Assembly (NCBI GenBank): GCA_950295325.1
Contig: OX485807.1
Location: 33,012,440 to 33,076,439, forward strand
Length of the DNA: 64,000 nt
Reading direction: 5' to 3'
Source of the DNA: Polytrichum commune
Lineage: Eukaryota; Streptophyta; Polytrichopsida; Polytrichales; Polytrichaceae
Numbering within the stretch: position 1 is the stretch's first letter; each line of letters begins with the position of its first letter. A program made the position numbers and the translations under genes. The notes beneath the pieces are model-generated. The model was given only the letters and a program-made list of their open reading frames with translations. It was not told the origin of the DNA and made no database searches. Shown one piece after another: positions 37,847-51,700 of the stretch.

Positions 37847-39173
37847 TCATTGTAAAGGGACGATATGCAACATGACGGGGTAAACTACCTCAAGTTTGTC
37901 GAGAAGCTCGGCCGGCGTAGGGGCCGACACAACTAAGGTTCGTGCGTTGAATTTCAGGAAACCTTGAGCTTGCATGTTATCGAAGAGTGTGAGAAGCGAG
38001 TCGTAGTATCCGTCCACATTCAGCAGACCAATCTGCCACCAGAAAGTGTGAATGTCAGAAGATCTTCATAATTTCACATTTTTTCTCAAGTGCTCTAGTA
38101 GTTCTGCCTGCCGATGGATCAATCGCACACCAAAGAAGAGTCTGTAGTGGACTTACGGGCTTGTCGTGAATTCGGAGCTGAGACCAAGTGATGACCTCCA
38201 GTAGCTCCTCTAGAGTGCCAAAGCCACCTGTACAAAGAAATAAGCAGATTAAGACATCCCAACCAATCAACCTTAACTTGTAAACCATCCACATTTCGAC
38301 GAGCTTCGGCAATTGAAGCCTTCCAGCCACAACGCTGCACAGTATGCACTATGTAGCTAGGATTGGACAATGCCTTGAAGGTGCAAATGATCAAGCAACA
38401 TGTGGTCTGTAACATGAAAGGAGCTAAATTATTCAATCTTCGTGGCAAACCTGGGAGGGCGATGAAGGCTTCGGAGCGGCGTGCCATCTCCGCCTTGCGT
38501 TGATGCATGTCGTTGACGATGATCGATGCGCCAACTGTGTGGCCAGCGAGGTCGGGGCCGATGAGGGCCTTGGGGATGACGCCCACCACATCGCCTCCAG
38601 AATTGTGCACCATCTGTGCCACCTGCCCCATGAGCCCAATGTTCCCTCCTCCGTATACTAGGTTGATGTTGCGCTCTACCTGCAGGACAAACCACCGCAC
38701 AGTCCTAATTAATTGCCTCCGTCCACGCTTGTGCATCCAAACATCAGCAGATAGTGTCGAAGATTATTCACTGAGAAGTCATTCATAGACGTGTACATCT
38801 CAACCTGAAATCACTTATGGCTACCAAGGTCATGGTGGGGTATTTGAGGTTCGGACTTAATTGAATGTTTGATCCCGCCAATGCTGTCGATCATCATTAC
38901 AGCAGCTACGATCGGTTGAGAATAACGAGTTGATTAGAACCGATTTAATCTTGAAATTATGAGGATGCATACCAATTCTCGACCCAGGTCCAGAGCCACG
39001 TTGGAAAAGACGGTCCCATTGCCACTGCTACTTCCGCAGAACACACACACCCTCTTAAACCGCTTAGACGCCTTTGGGTTCGTGGCGAAGAAGGTGGAAC
39101 TAGTCGACTTCAATTGGGCAGAACCCTCCACTCTTAGGTGGAGTTCTTCCAGCTGCTGTTGCAACTTCCCCAT
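37847..39173 (-). CDS. LOG: LOG-type cytokinin riboside 5'-monophosphate phosphoribohydrolase
   Basis: LOG enzymes release active free-base cytokinins from nucleotide precursors in one step in the cytosol. Four exons on the minus strand join in frame to 228 residues: 39173-38973, 38679-38451, 38227-38157, 38032-37847 (TGA). Signature motifs: CGSSSG (46-51), [11 protein letters not shown] (75-85), [20 protein letters not shown], and the catalytic PGGFGTLEE (143-151), which is split by an intron after its first G base. [13 protein letters not shown] follows. The length fits the family (about 210-230 residues). The ATG at 39173 is the first in the open exon and gives a short N-terminal extension before [11 protein letters not shown]. 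The sequence shows plain LOG, not the longer bacterial PpnN type. Confidence 0.93.
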
Positions 39174-39477
39174 GTTGCTTCTTGCAGACTCTCGAGGAAC
39201 AGCCACCACCTGCGGTGATGATCTCTCGAGCTTCGAAATGTACTAAGGCGCTTCAATCCCCACTGCTGCCCGAAGTTCAACCCAGCGCACCCCGAACCTA
39301 GCTAACTATTAGAGGAAACAATCCTGATACAAAGAAATTACTTATAATCAGTCCACCCGAAATCTTGCGACTCAAAGTCCTCTGTATACAAGAACTTGGA
39401 AATCAGAAAAGGAAAAAATAAAATCTTAGCAAAACTGACCTCAAGAGAGAAACAAAATGTGCATTGAAACAACTTCC

Positions 39478-39830
39478 AGGATAGGACGACAAAATACACA
39501 AGAAATGGGAAGCCCTTAAACTGAAAGCCTGGCTAAAGACCATGAAAACTAGACCTTAAAAGTGGGGAATTATCCCTTCAGATACAAAGACCTGCTGAGT
39601 ATAACCAAGGTAGTAACCCAAGTGAGAATCCATGGGTTTCGGTTCGGTGATTGACACGACAGGGACAACGAAGAATACTGAGGACAGAACGACGAAACAC
39701 ACAACAACTGGAATAAAGTCCTCAAACTAGAATCTAGCTAAAGAATTCTCCAGTCAACACCTCCAAATGTTAAGACCTCTTATCTTAGTCCGACTTATAC
39801 CTTCAGATCAGAGTAACACCTGCTTTGTGA
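39478..39830. repeat. Degenerate tandem duplication upstream of LOG
   Basis: Two blocks starting near 39484 and 39687 share, in order, GACGACAAAATACACAA against GACGAAACACACAA, CTTAAACTG against CTCAAACTAG, GGCTAAAGA against AGCTAAAGA, CCTTCAGAT and ACCTGCT. The offset is about 200 bases. It lies in the probable LOG leader or proximal promoter. Confidence 0.5.
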
Positions 39831-39920
39831 GAGACGAAAGAGCTCAAATACTAGGCACCAATCAACCCGATGCAGGACCGAATGAAGGATGGTGATCAAG
39901 GCTTTGGATGTTCTACAACA

Positions 39921-39930
39921 TTATATATAG
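39921..39930 (-). promoter_or_regulatory. Candidate TATA box for LOG
   Basis: On the minus strand the sequence reads CTATATATAA, a good plant TATA match, about 750 bases upstream of the LOG ATG. The region between is fairly GC-balanced. If used, the leader would be long (about 700 bases). No other support is available. Confidence 0.3.
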
Positions 39931-40737
39931 CCGGTCAGCCGGTCCTGACTCTCGATTGAGCCGAAGCTGTGGTTTCGATGTCACTGCAGGCAAGCCCAAT
40001 TGCAAGAAAATGAATGAGTCACCCCCAGAGCAATTAATGAAGCCTCACCTGCAGAATATCCACACTTTTTACTGCTGCCGCCACCGGGCTTTTGATCCGA
40101 TTTTTCCAATCTCTCACCCGATCCAGATTCCAGACGGATCGTTACCCGGGTAATAATAGGCATTTCCACCGCTTTAATACTCCACCTGCCCCATCCCAAG
40201 CCGTCGATCCAATATGGAGGGTGCGGCTAGCGTCCACGTCAATTGATCACCGGCTGCCTTCTTCTCCTCGAGATTATGCCCCCGGCTGCTGCTGCTCTGA
40301 TTCATTATTATGACTGCAGGCTGCCTGCATTACTTCATTATTAACTTAAAGTCTCAGAACTTAGCACTTCAAGGAAGCCTGCCACAATGACTCAAGCTTC
40401 CCTCCTTATTCACTGGGTTAAGTTTGCAGATTGCAGTCTGATCAGTAGGTTAAGTTACTATGTAGATTGAAAGCTTAATCCAGGAAAATTTGTCAGGCTC
40501 TCTGAAATCTATGAAAAGTGCAAGACTGCGCATTGGGAGTTGCGCTGACTCATTGCTCCAATGACTAACGACATCTATTTTGAGACATGTCCCGTCCCAA
40601 CAGGTCGACCAGTTTACTGGACATATAATTTCAAGTAAAACTCTGATAAACTTCTGCTGTAAAATAATATCATGTAGCATTCTCTGAGTCCACCAGTGGA
40701 CTGGCTCGGCAACCTGTTTCACCAAAACTGAATCTAC
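39931..40737. other. DNA upstream of LOG, no gene recognised
   Basis: Mixed base composition, slightly GC-richer than its surroundings to about 40300. No coding exon or RNA gene was identified. It is probably the LOG promoter region. Confidence 0.35.
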
Positions 40738-40740
40738 TTA

Positions 40741-41102
40741 GGGCCGGTTCACACTATGGCCAAACTTCGAGAGGAGAAGCGTTTCGACCAATGAAAATGC
40801 ATAAATGTCCAAAGTTTGTCCTCTCGGCCTTCACACTAGAGGCCGAAGTCCAAAGGACGTCGCCTCCAAAAGAGCCTAGGTGGCAACACTTTTAGGAAAA
40901 TATGGCGGGAAGAGTTCGGCCTCTCGAGCCAAGTTTGGGTCGAGCAAAATGCTCGACCCGAACTTCCGTCGAGAGGCCGAACATTTTTAGCCGTGGATTA
41001 TTTTAATATACTTTTTCAACCCAAAGGCTTCTCCTCTCGACATAGTTTGGTCTAGAAAAGTGACGCTTCTCCTCTCGACTTGGGCATAGTGTGAACTGGC
41101 CC
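40741..41102. mobile_element. MITE with PIF/Harbinger-type ends (TTA target duplication)
   Basis: The left end GGGCCGGTTCACACTATGG is mirrored at the right as GGGCCAGTTCACACTATG. Inverted similarity goes on through CGAGAGGAGAAGCG, giving about 45 bases of TIR. The 362-base element is flanked by TTA at 40738-40740 and 41103-41105. The first 17 bases match the ends of the 6457-7580 element almost exactly, so both belong to one superfamily although their interiors differ. It is non-coding. Confidence 0.85.
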
Positions 41103-41105
41103 TTA

Positions 41106-44100
41106 GACTTGGTGGTGGCTTCAAAGTTTGAAGTTGCCACAAATTTCTAAAATGGATAACAACATAAGTAGTGTGCGGTTGCCGCTATTAGCCGTACCTG
41201 CTAAAGTGACTTTGGTTATTTTTGGTATATCACCACCATTCTGTGTTGTGGGGTTAAAGGCTACATGGTAAGGAAGACATGCCTATATTTTGGATGTAGC
41301 CTCATCTACTTGTTTTTAGAATGCAAATCTTAGATCATAGTCGTACATTGATAACCAAGGGGGGGGAAAGGGAATTGTTCATACCACTCAAATACAGGAG
41401 TCCAGAATACTTTCTATGTTGGTTTAATACATGTCTGCCTTAGAGGGGGTTTAGACTTTAGAGTGAGTTCAATGGCTTGCGTCCAAGACATGAGCCCTTA
41501 GAAGTTGGGAATTTGGGATCTGGGTTGGGGTTTTGGCTGATATAATAGGGGGGTTGTGTTCCGTGGACCATGGCAAACTTTCAAGATTGGTGTATAATAT
41601 AACAATAATAATAATAAAAAAGATTGCTTTGTGATAGTAAAATGTGACGTACAATAAAGGAGGATAACACAATCATGATCATCACCATATTTACTGAAAT
41701 TATGGGTGTTGTTTTAATGATTTATTCCTTTTTACATAAATTTGCCTCTGGAAGTTTTGTGATAGGGGATAGCGGAGAATGCATGTGAACCAATGAGAAG
41801 ATATGTTCAAAGAGAGGTGCCACCAAAAACTTACGAGATATACGATCGCTCATAAAACTCAATTTTCTGAACTAAAGAAATTAACATTCTTGGACAGTGC
41901 ACATTGCGAATCAGCTGTGAAGTCTTTTAGAAACTTATCAAGGGAGCCTACAGGAATTCAGTCCTTGTGATTGAGTGGCAAGAGACAAGTATGACCATAA
42001 TTAGCCAAAATAGATCTCACATTAGACTCCTTTTCGTTTTCTTGTGCCATATTTTGGCTTTTGACTGCCTGGGTATCCGGCTAGAATATGCGGCGGTGCA
42101 GTTTCTCAGTAAGGACAAATGACTGCAGATTCTCTCATACTTACTTGCACGGAGCTCATTCATTGCAATTTTCTCTCATCAGGAATCAGGACTTTTGATC
42201 CTGGAGCTGTGGGTTTTAGCGACTTGATCAATTTTGACCGTCCGCTAAAATTCAAATCTGAGCTCATGTGTACATTATAACTTACCCTTCAGCCTCACAA
42301 TTTTCAACCTGCTTGGAGTAAGTACAGGTCTCCTAATTACCATATTCTCACAGCTTGTGGATATCAATGAGGAGGCCTTGGCAAGATCAACAAAAAATCC
42401 ACTGAGTACAGATGTACGTGTTGATTTGCAGAATGTCATGTGCACTGCGTACTTCCAAAACGCCGATCTTTTGATCTACAATTGCATGCGCCGCTTCAAC
42501 GTATCAGACTCCAGAGTATCACTAAGACAAGATGAAGTTACGTCTGAAGTATTACTACCGATCAAGTACCGTAGTAGTGTTTGCGATTTACTTTCAATTC
42601 CATGGCCATTCTATGTATGATCAGTCGATGCTACGAAACTATTTCTTAATCTTCAGTGACACGTCTTGGAGATCCAGTACTATTACCACTGCAAATTAGT
42701 TATTGAGACGAGTTCTCAGGATCAAATAGTATTCTTGCCTGCAATTTCAAATTATGCATTAGGTCACGGTCGTGAGAAGTTTGTACAATTTGTGACAGGA
42801 AGAATATTCACTTCTTATATGTCCTCTCTGAACAAAGTATCTGTTCAACAAACATGAGCCTGGCCTTTACAAACGAATTGAGAGGTAAATCTCTAAAGAT
42901 GACCGATCTATCGATCTACCGATTTATAACTTATACAGTTTCCTTAGTATAAGTTATAACCGATCTATGATCTGTTAGGAAACCGTCACCTCAACCCACA
43001 AGCTGGGGAATAAGAGTTACTCACTCCGCAGAGGATCAGAATATCTGTCTGAGTGATGATCCAGATCAGGTCAACTTGGTGCATTGGTGAAATTGTATTA
43101 GTGATCATATCGACAAGCCTTTGAGTGACTCTTTCAAATGGAACTTTCATTAGCGAGGCTTATTATGTACACCTCTTAACCTGAAAGAGCCTCGGCTCAG
43201 TCGATAATACATATATACTCGGCCAAGACATATCCAGTCGATGCAATGGTTATATTCAAGGGCTAAATTGATCTGTAAAGTTATATAATTTGCAAGAAGT
43301 CATACCTCGGTGACTCTTATTATATAAGCTGGATTGACAAGGTTGGCATCTTGCCAGGCACAAGACATCCAGATGCTTACAGTGACAACCTTCAGAAACA
43401 GAGACGTGAATTTCATTACGAAGGATCGTGCAAGGTATCACGCGATTTACAACAATGTCTACAAGCTGGCTGATTCAGGTAGGTTTGCATGGGGTTTGCA
43501 AATAAGTATCGGACTCCAAAAAAATCATAAAAAAATGGGTAAGGTGGACTCATCCAGCGAAAGCCAACTCCCAAGTACCTAGTCAGTGGAAGTACTGACA
43601 ACCTCAAAAGGGCAGATCTAGGATCAAAGGTCGGTAAGCAGGATCAGGCTTTTCTTCTTCTACTTCTACTTCTAATTCCTCTTCTTCTCTTGGCCAGAAA
43701 ACTGATTGCATCTCTAGCTGGCAAGTAGAATCTAATCAGACTTCCTCACACGAACAAGCTATCCACATGCGAATGGCGGCGACTGATGATCCCACCCAAA
43801 CTGCAAATCTAGGCTGCACATGAAGTGGGTGGGGTTCCCAAGAGCCGCCACCTCCGAGATCCACATGGCTAACCTCCCAGGCTTCCACATAACCTCGAGT
43901 ATCGACAGGAATATCCTTCACACAAAATAGTGTCCCTCTTTCCGAACGTTTCAAATTACTTTCATCATTAACCTATTCAGTAACCTAGTCCCACTCAAGT
44001 GTGCATGCATGCTGATTAGTCCAGGGTTAAGTGAGCAGCATTCATCTAACCTTTAAAACCAGTTCCAGGTTTTCAAAGACGGTACCTAGAGGAGGAAGAT

Positions 44101-47100
44101 CATCAGAGAAAGGAAGAAAAAACAAAACAAAATAAAAAAACAACGCACGCCACAAGATGCTGGAGCGCCAATGATTTCCTTCCTCGGGAACTCAATATTT
44201 TATTATAAACTTGCATATGGTGCTGGCATGGCAAATTTAGTCAATGTCAGCGATGATAGCCTCATAATCTAATGGAATTGGGACATGAGTACTTACCACT
44301 TGGCCTGTGCCACTAGATTGCATTGGGTTCCACACCTCACAACTTAGGTTATGGTGACGTATACTGAGTTAAGATGAGTCATAGCAGCTCAGCTGCCAAA
44401 TCCCTTTTCAATTAGACGACTTGTAGGAAGGAATTGGTACTCCTGATTCATTAAGTTAACGGCTCTGATTAATTAACTTCTACTTGACCTTGTGAATCGC
44501 TTAGCCTGTGAATTAGTCTGCATTGAACTAGCGTTGCTCCGCAGCTATCTTATGACTACTAAACATGTGCGTTGGGATCTGGGCATAGGCTCCAGCAAGC
44601 TATAAGCACACCTAAGTAGTACCAACTTGAAATCATCATGGGTTTATGGCATAACTTGAACCAAGTCTGTGAGAGGAAATTTCTATCAAGCAGAGAGTAG
44701 ACAACTGCACGCTTGAGGATATCTTATCTTTCAAACAAGGAAATCATTCACACACCTTAGATCTGTGCAGCGACAGGATCTACTGTACTAAATTAAGAGG
44801 AAGAACTAGGCCCAAGATTAATATTGGTGTCTCACAAGGATTATTGTAGGAGTTCATCAGTAACGGGTGAGGTAAGCAATATTCTAGCGGCTGCCACATT
44901 ATCTGAGGTTGCACAATGCTGTCAAACCCATGAAAGCTAAGCTACATTCCAGCTCAGCTGACTTAACAAAGGATGAACCTCATATGAGCAGATTCTAATT
45001 TGTATTTGGTGTCACGTGTTAATCACCAAGGAGACCTGTTATATTTAAGTCATTTAGCTATTTCAAGTTCCAGAGCTGGAGTAGAGATCCAGAGGTATGT
45101 GAAGTCAGGACAATTGAACACAACTCATCAGCTGAGTAATGTTATGCAAAAATGTAGGTGTTTAGTTAGAAGAGTGACCAGAATAAGCCCGTACCGTACA
45201 TGAGGTTGAATTGAGACAAAATCATTCCCACAAAGCTTGATGAAACTGTGAGCAGATTTGAGTTTGTTGCAGTACCAGCAGCTTCACATGTCACGTTTCA
45301 ATCACCAAGCACACCAATTGCAAGTAGACTTGGATGCTGTAATTTCCAAGTCATCGTGGATGCTGCAATTTTCACACCAGCTAATTAATTGCAATTTGCA
45401 ACCTTGATCTTATTATACCTATCAAACTTGAATTCATGGAATTTGGTGGCAGCGGTACTTTCTATACATAGTCAGGCAGTTTGGAGAGCAATTTGGAAAG
45501 CAATAAGTAGAATGGACGCTGCAGTATCTTGTTGATATTCTATGCCTAAGTTTAATTTCTAGAAAGTGGCGCAGCTAGGGGTTAAATGATCAAAGGCTAT
45601 TTCTGGATCCGGCATTGGAATTCGGTGCAAACTACTTTACAGGAGCATAAATGCCTCATTATTGATTATGAGCTGGAACCTTCCACATACCCACAGCTTT
45701 CCAACTTGAACCGCCCAGCTGATCAATGAATTCTAAGATGAATGCCATGCTAATTGGGTCCACCTGCATCAAATATCTCATGATCTCCTCATGCCTGCGC
45801 CAGTTCCCAAGGCAGAATTAAACTTGAAATCGGAATCTGGGCTACCTTAGCTTCCTTCAAATATTTGAGGTTGAAAGAATGTGTGTAACTTATGACCCAA
45901 TATGACTCAGTATTCATGAATATATAGGTATTGTATTGATTTCTTGTGGAATTGATGAAAACCACCTGATCATGAGTCCTCTTCCCTAAACCTTTCTACA
46001 GATAAGTTAGTGCAGTCAGAAAAAGGCAGATGCAGGCAGGTGTACTTTCTGTTTATTCTTCTGTTTCCAATGTTCTGTAAGTACTAATTATCACTAGTAT
46101 GGGAATACGAATCACGAACATTGTGATTTTGAGAAGTTGGTGGGCATTTTTGGAAATGTGGGTGATATGCACTTGAACCTTGGACAGCTAAGCAGATCAA
46201 CTCATGCAATTAGATGAAAACTCAGTCAAGTCACCAAGTTGATGTTTGGAGATAAATTAAGCTACAAAAGTACACAAGTGGTAGCTACATGACACGATCA
46301 TGTAACATGAAACCACCAAAATGGTATGTTTTGGTGTCATTTTGGCCATTTTGTGTAAGATACTTGTGTCATTTAGATACCATGTCTGTACCAGTGTTAT
46401 ATTCTCGAAGATTTGTTCGAATGGATTGGCAGGGAGGTGAAAATTTCCAGAATGAACTGACGCTTGAGAATGTCATGTATTTCAAAAGCGTATCTAGACT
46501 CTAGCATTTAAGTATATTTGAACAAGCCACTTGTCCAAACATAACAGGGGATGTGCACTTGTGGGGACAAAAACAACAGACGACAACAACAAAAACAACA
46601 ACCATAACTTTGAATGTTTGTTCGCCAACCACCATATTCATGTAGATTTGCAATCTACTATACGTCATATTGGCGGTTGAAATTATCCAAAATTCATGCA
46701 TACATCCAAATATACTTAAACCCTAGTTTAGTGCAATTCTGCATTCCAAAGTTATCAATTGAAACGATACTAGACACAAATGGTTAATTCTCATTTACCT
46801 AGCATCACAAGTGGGTAAATATGCAACTCATATTTCAACTGCCAGATTGTTCTGGTATCTCCATTGATTCTCCCGTCAACCAGTGTTTTGTAATGGGGCT
46901 TGGGGCACCAAATAGTGCATTTTTTTGGGGTCAAAACCATTGGATGTAAGCTTACTTACGGATTGCTGAGTTCACGAAATGTCCATACTCACATTTCAGC
47001 AAAAACCTATTCTAAACTTTGACTCTCACGCCATCGCATTCCAATACATGTAACTATTAAATCGAGAGTGGTGGGACAATTAGGTATATGGACCACGCTA

Positions 47101-48556
47101 TTTTGAAAGTATTCACTTATAGAACTCATTATGAAATGTGCGTTAATGTGCGTTAGTCATTATGAAATCAATATCATGATATATATACATATGAAGGTAA
47201 AAAATATTAGGCTCGTGTATGTATCTTCTCAACTTCAATTTTTGATATATAAAATATATTTCACATGTACACATTTTGAATCGTTCCTTGCATAGTTGTA
47301 GTTGATTTTTTTTTCAAATACCTAAGGACGGAATGCATGGGATATGCCCCGCTATGAGATGCCCCAGCACCAACAATATTTAGAGTCGAGAGTCACACTA
47401 ATTGGAGTCCGACTCATGGTCCTATAGACATGCACCCAACTCCTTGTACACTACCATTACCACACACTACCCTCAGAACTTTAGATTGGGTTAGTGTGGT
47501 CTTTAGTGCACAAATGCACTTAGCCACCCTTCCATATGGGTGGCCATCACCTTATTGTCTTACAAGACTTGGGCATCACCCCAGGTTCCACCCCTGCAAG
47601 TGGCGTGTTGAGTCACTCCAAATTAGGGGCATTGACCATAAGCCTATCGACTATTGTGTTTTTGTACATATTTAGTTTGTCCACTCTTTAAAACAAAATC
47701 CTAGAGACCCTACATGTAGACTCACCAACTCGATTGAAAGTTCACAACAACTTATTTAATATTACATATGGGTGCAAATATGGTAAATGGGACCAAAAAA
47801 GTGCTATGGTACACTAAACACGTTCTTTTTTTGGTCAAACACCTAAAAGTAGTAGCAAAATGTTGTTTAGATTGGGGGTTCTTCCATGATACCCTCTATT
47901 GTAGTGTTAAGTACTCAAATCCAAAATATCAAGATGAGAATTATAAAATCTTATCATCAAAAGTAATCCTCAAAAGAAAATGACTAAATTTTGTGTGAAC
48001 GCAAATTTCATTATACTATGTTTGGACCCATTTTAATAGAATAAAAAACCACAACCTATATGCCACATGGGTTGGAACGATTGCATAGAGCTCTCCAACC
48101 AAAGGAGAGGGGGAGATGCAAAAAAACAAATCCCTTATATTATGTGTGTGAATATATATAAGGTATGTCAAGTGTTTTTTAAGGTTTTGAGCCATATTTG
48201 TTTTACCTTGGGAAGGCCTTGAGTCACACGAGAAGTTGGTGGAGAGGTTTATGATTTGGTGGCTATAAGGACCCCCAACACTTTGATCAGCCATAGCATG
48301 ATGCCCGTTTCTTTGTCAAATCAAGCATGTAATATAGCATAAGCTCTTACAAATACAATCCAATGTTAATATGTAACATGCCTCCCAAATCAATTTAACA
48401 GTATACCACACAAAGCCCTTGAAGTTGATTGCCTTAGTTTAGTGGGCCTTGAGAGACTTGAGAAAGAGGGATGGGAACGAGCAAGAGGGAGCAATGGTAG
48501 CAAATGAGATAAGGTTAAGACAGGACGAGACTTGTATGCGAGCAATGGGCGGAGAG
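41106..48556. other. Long stretch without a recognised gene
   Basis: More than 7 kb in which I find no exon with recognisable protein features. Longest frames are under 100 codons and overlap on both strands. Seen inside: a 13-bp-arm hairpin at 42924-42959, a TAA/ATA run near 41600-41620, and a CTTCTTCTTCTAC-type tract near 43650-43690. The last 560 bases are the target in which the Copia element landed. Confidence 0.4.
42924..42959. repeat. Perfect 13-bp hairpin
   Basis: Arms TTATAACTTATAC (42924-42936) and GTATAAGTTATAA (42947-42959) around a 10-base loop. The arms are flanked by CCGAT on the left and CCGATC on the right, partly direct. Function unknown. Confidence 0.7.
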
Positions 48557-48561
48557 CGGAG

Positions 48562-48753
48562 TATTGGGAAATGAGAGGAAGAAGCAAAGAGATCAGCGTA
48601 GCAAGCAAGAACACAATACACAATGGTTGCATACAATGGAGAGAGTGATTAGCTCCTCCCCTTATGCCTTTATTTATATGTATGGGTTAGGACCAGCGTA
48701 GACAACCCATATGGGACAATGTCACCGATGCAACCTAACACTATCTTGCAATA
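48562..48753 (-). repeat. Copia 3' LTR
   Basis: 192 bases, identical to 53963-54154. Outer border next to target duplication CGGAG; inner border next to the polypurine tract. The first four codons of the polyprotein's C-terminal tail and its stop fall inside this LTR (coding frame ends at 48741). Confidence 0.95.
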
Positions 48754-51700
48754 CTCCCACTTTGCGAGGTGGCATTGTACTCCAACCCCATTATTTTACT
48801 TAACCCCTCATGCCTATCTCTCGCTAAAGCCTTTGTTAGAATGTCCGCTACCATATATTGCGTTGGACAATATTCTAACTCTACAATTTTGTTTTCAATC
48901 TTTTCTCTAATGAAATGGTGTTGCACATCTATATGCTTCGACCTATCATGGTTGGTTGGGTTCTTAGCTAATGCCATAGAACCTTGGTTGTCGCACATGA
49001 TGGTCGTGGCCTCCTCTTGTACACAACCTACATCCTCCATTAATTGCCTTAGCCAAATGGCCTCCCTCGTGCATCGGTTCATGGCCATGTACTCCGCCTC
49101 CATTGTTGATTGTGCCACCGTTTGTTGCCGTTTGCTATTCCACGAAACGGCTCCCTCTCCGACAAAGAATACGTACCCGGACGTGGACCTACGGTTTTCC
49201 ACATCGCCGGCCCAATCCGCATCCGAATACCCTTTGACGTTAATATGATTGCCTCCGATGCGCAACTTCATATCTAAGGTGCCCTTCAAGTAGCGCATGA
49301 TCCGTTTGACCGCCATCCAATGCATCGGACCCGGTTTCGACATATAGCGGCTTACCACGCTTACCGCAAATGCGAGGTCCGGTCTTGTGGCCACCATTGC
49401 GTACATCAACGACCCCACCGCCTCTTGGTATGGAACGTCCTTCATTTCATGCAAATGCTCTTCGTGCTCGTCATCCGAAAGCTTCGGCAACGATGTCTTG
49501 GTGTCGAGCGGGGTTGCGATGGGCTTGCAATCACTCATGCCGAATCGCTCCAAAATGGTTTCGATGTAGCTTCGTTGATGCATGGTGATGGTGCGCGACC
49601 TCCTATCCCTCTCGAAATGAACGCCGAGGAAGAAATGCAACTCGCCGAGGTCGCTCATCTCGAATTCGCGCTCGAGGCTAGCCTTCAACTCGTTGATCAT
49701 GTCCACGTCGTCCGACAAAATCACGAGGTCGTCCACATATATGATGACAATCACAATGTAGTTGCAAGTTTGCAAAACATACAACGAGTGATCCGCATGG
49801 CTCCTCGTAAAGCCTTTGTTCACGAAGAACACGTGAATGCATTCGTACCATGCTCGTCCGGATTGCTTCAATCCGTAGAGCGTTTTCCTCAACTTGCATA
49901 CGAGATGCTCTCGGCCTTTTTGCACGAACCCCTCCGGTTGCTCTATGTAGATGACCACGTCCAATTCGCCGTTCAAGAATGCGGTCTTCACGTCCATTTG
50001 ATGTATCTCCAACCCCATGGCCGCTGCCAATGCGAGTATGACTCGAATGGTGTTGAATTTGGCCACCGGTGCAAAGGTTTCGCTAAAGTCTACGCCTTCC
50101 ACTTGCGAGCACCCCTTTGCTACTAACCTTGCTTTGAAACGAACCACCACGCCTCTCGCATCTTTTTTCGTTTTAAACACCCATTTGCACTTCACGGCCT
50201 TGCGGCCCTTCGGCAACGGAGTTAACTCCCACGTGCCGTTGGCAATGAGAGATTCGAACTCCTCTTGCATAGCCAACTCCCACTCGCTCGCATCACTCGA
50301 TTCAATGGCCTCTCTCACATTTCTAGGTTCCCCGATGGTTGCCATGTTTGCATGCTCTTTGTCTTGGGGCGGCGGAATGTGGTTCTTCCACCATTCCCCG
50401 AGCGGTTTGCGTGCCCTATCCGGATACCTAGAATGGCCCATGGTTTCATTGCTATGTTGCGGTGGTGGAGGTGCTTTGGTTGCGGGTTTCTTACCGTAGT
50501 CAAGTTTCGATGCCTCCGCGCTACGAGTGGATTTCGTGGCCGGAATGTTGGCCTCCGCATCCTCCTCCTCCTCGATGTCGAGCTCCTCCAAAGGATCGTC
50601 GCCGTTGGCCTCCGACTCGTCCACGTCCGATTTGGCGGATATGTCCACCTTGACCGCCGGTGTTTCGTCAACGCTCCCACTTGGACAATCCTCCAAATGC
50701 GTTTTGTCCTCGAAAAACACCACGTCCGGACTCTTGATGATTTTCTTCGTCTCCAAGCAAATGAGCCGGTACGCCTTCGTGCCTTCGCAATATCCGAGGA
50801 ACAAACACTTGACGCCCTTGGCGTCCAACTTCATCCGCCGTTGATCCGGCACCTTCGCATAAGCCACGCAACCGAACACGCGCATGTGGGACACGTGCGG
50901 CATCCTCCCGCTCCACGCTTCCTCGGGCGTCTTACCTTCCACGGCCTTCGTGGGACACCGGTTGCGCACGTACACCGCATTGCACACCGCCTCCGCCCAA
51001 AATTCGTGGCCGAGGCGTTGGGCATGAATCATGGACCGTGCCATCTCCACGATGGTGCGATTGGCCCGTTCGGCCACCCCGTTTTGTTGCGGCGTGTAAG
51101 GTGAAGAATTTTGGCGTGCGATGCCATGTTTGCTTAAAAAATCATCGAATGCCTTAGAAATGTATTCCCCGCCGTTATCCGTCCTAAGGACCTTCACTAC
51201 GTGTTCCGATTGCCTCTCCACCAAGGTTTTCCATTCTTTGAACCTTGCCAACACCTCGCTCTTGGATTTGAGCACATACACCCAAATCTTGCGCGAAAAA
51301 TCGTCAATGAAGGTGAGAAAATACCTTGCGCCTCCGATGGACGGCGTTTTCATCGGCCCGCATACGTCGGAATGCACGAGCTCCAAGATCTTGGTGGCGC
51401 GGGTGCCTCCCTCCGTGGGAAACGGACGCCTCGCTTGCTTGCCTTGGACGCATCCTTCGCACGCGAACGAATGCACGTCGTTCGGCACCGCTTGCACGTC
51501 CATGCCGCTCATCATGGTTTGGAGCGATTTCACGCTATTGGCGTTGAGATGCCCCAACCTCTTGTGCCAAAGCTCCAAAGGATGCGAGTTGGCCTCCGAA
51601 TGCGCCAAAGAACTCGTTTCGGCCTCATGCATCACCTTCGTGTCCAATTGGTACAAATTGGACTCCAACGACGCCACGGCCAACATCTCGCCGTTGCTCG

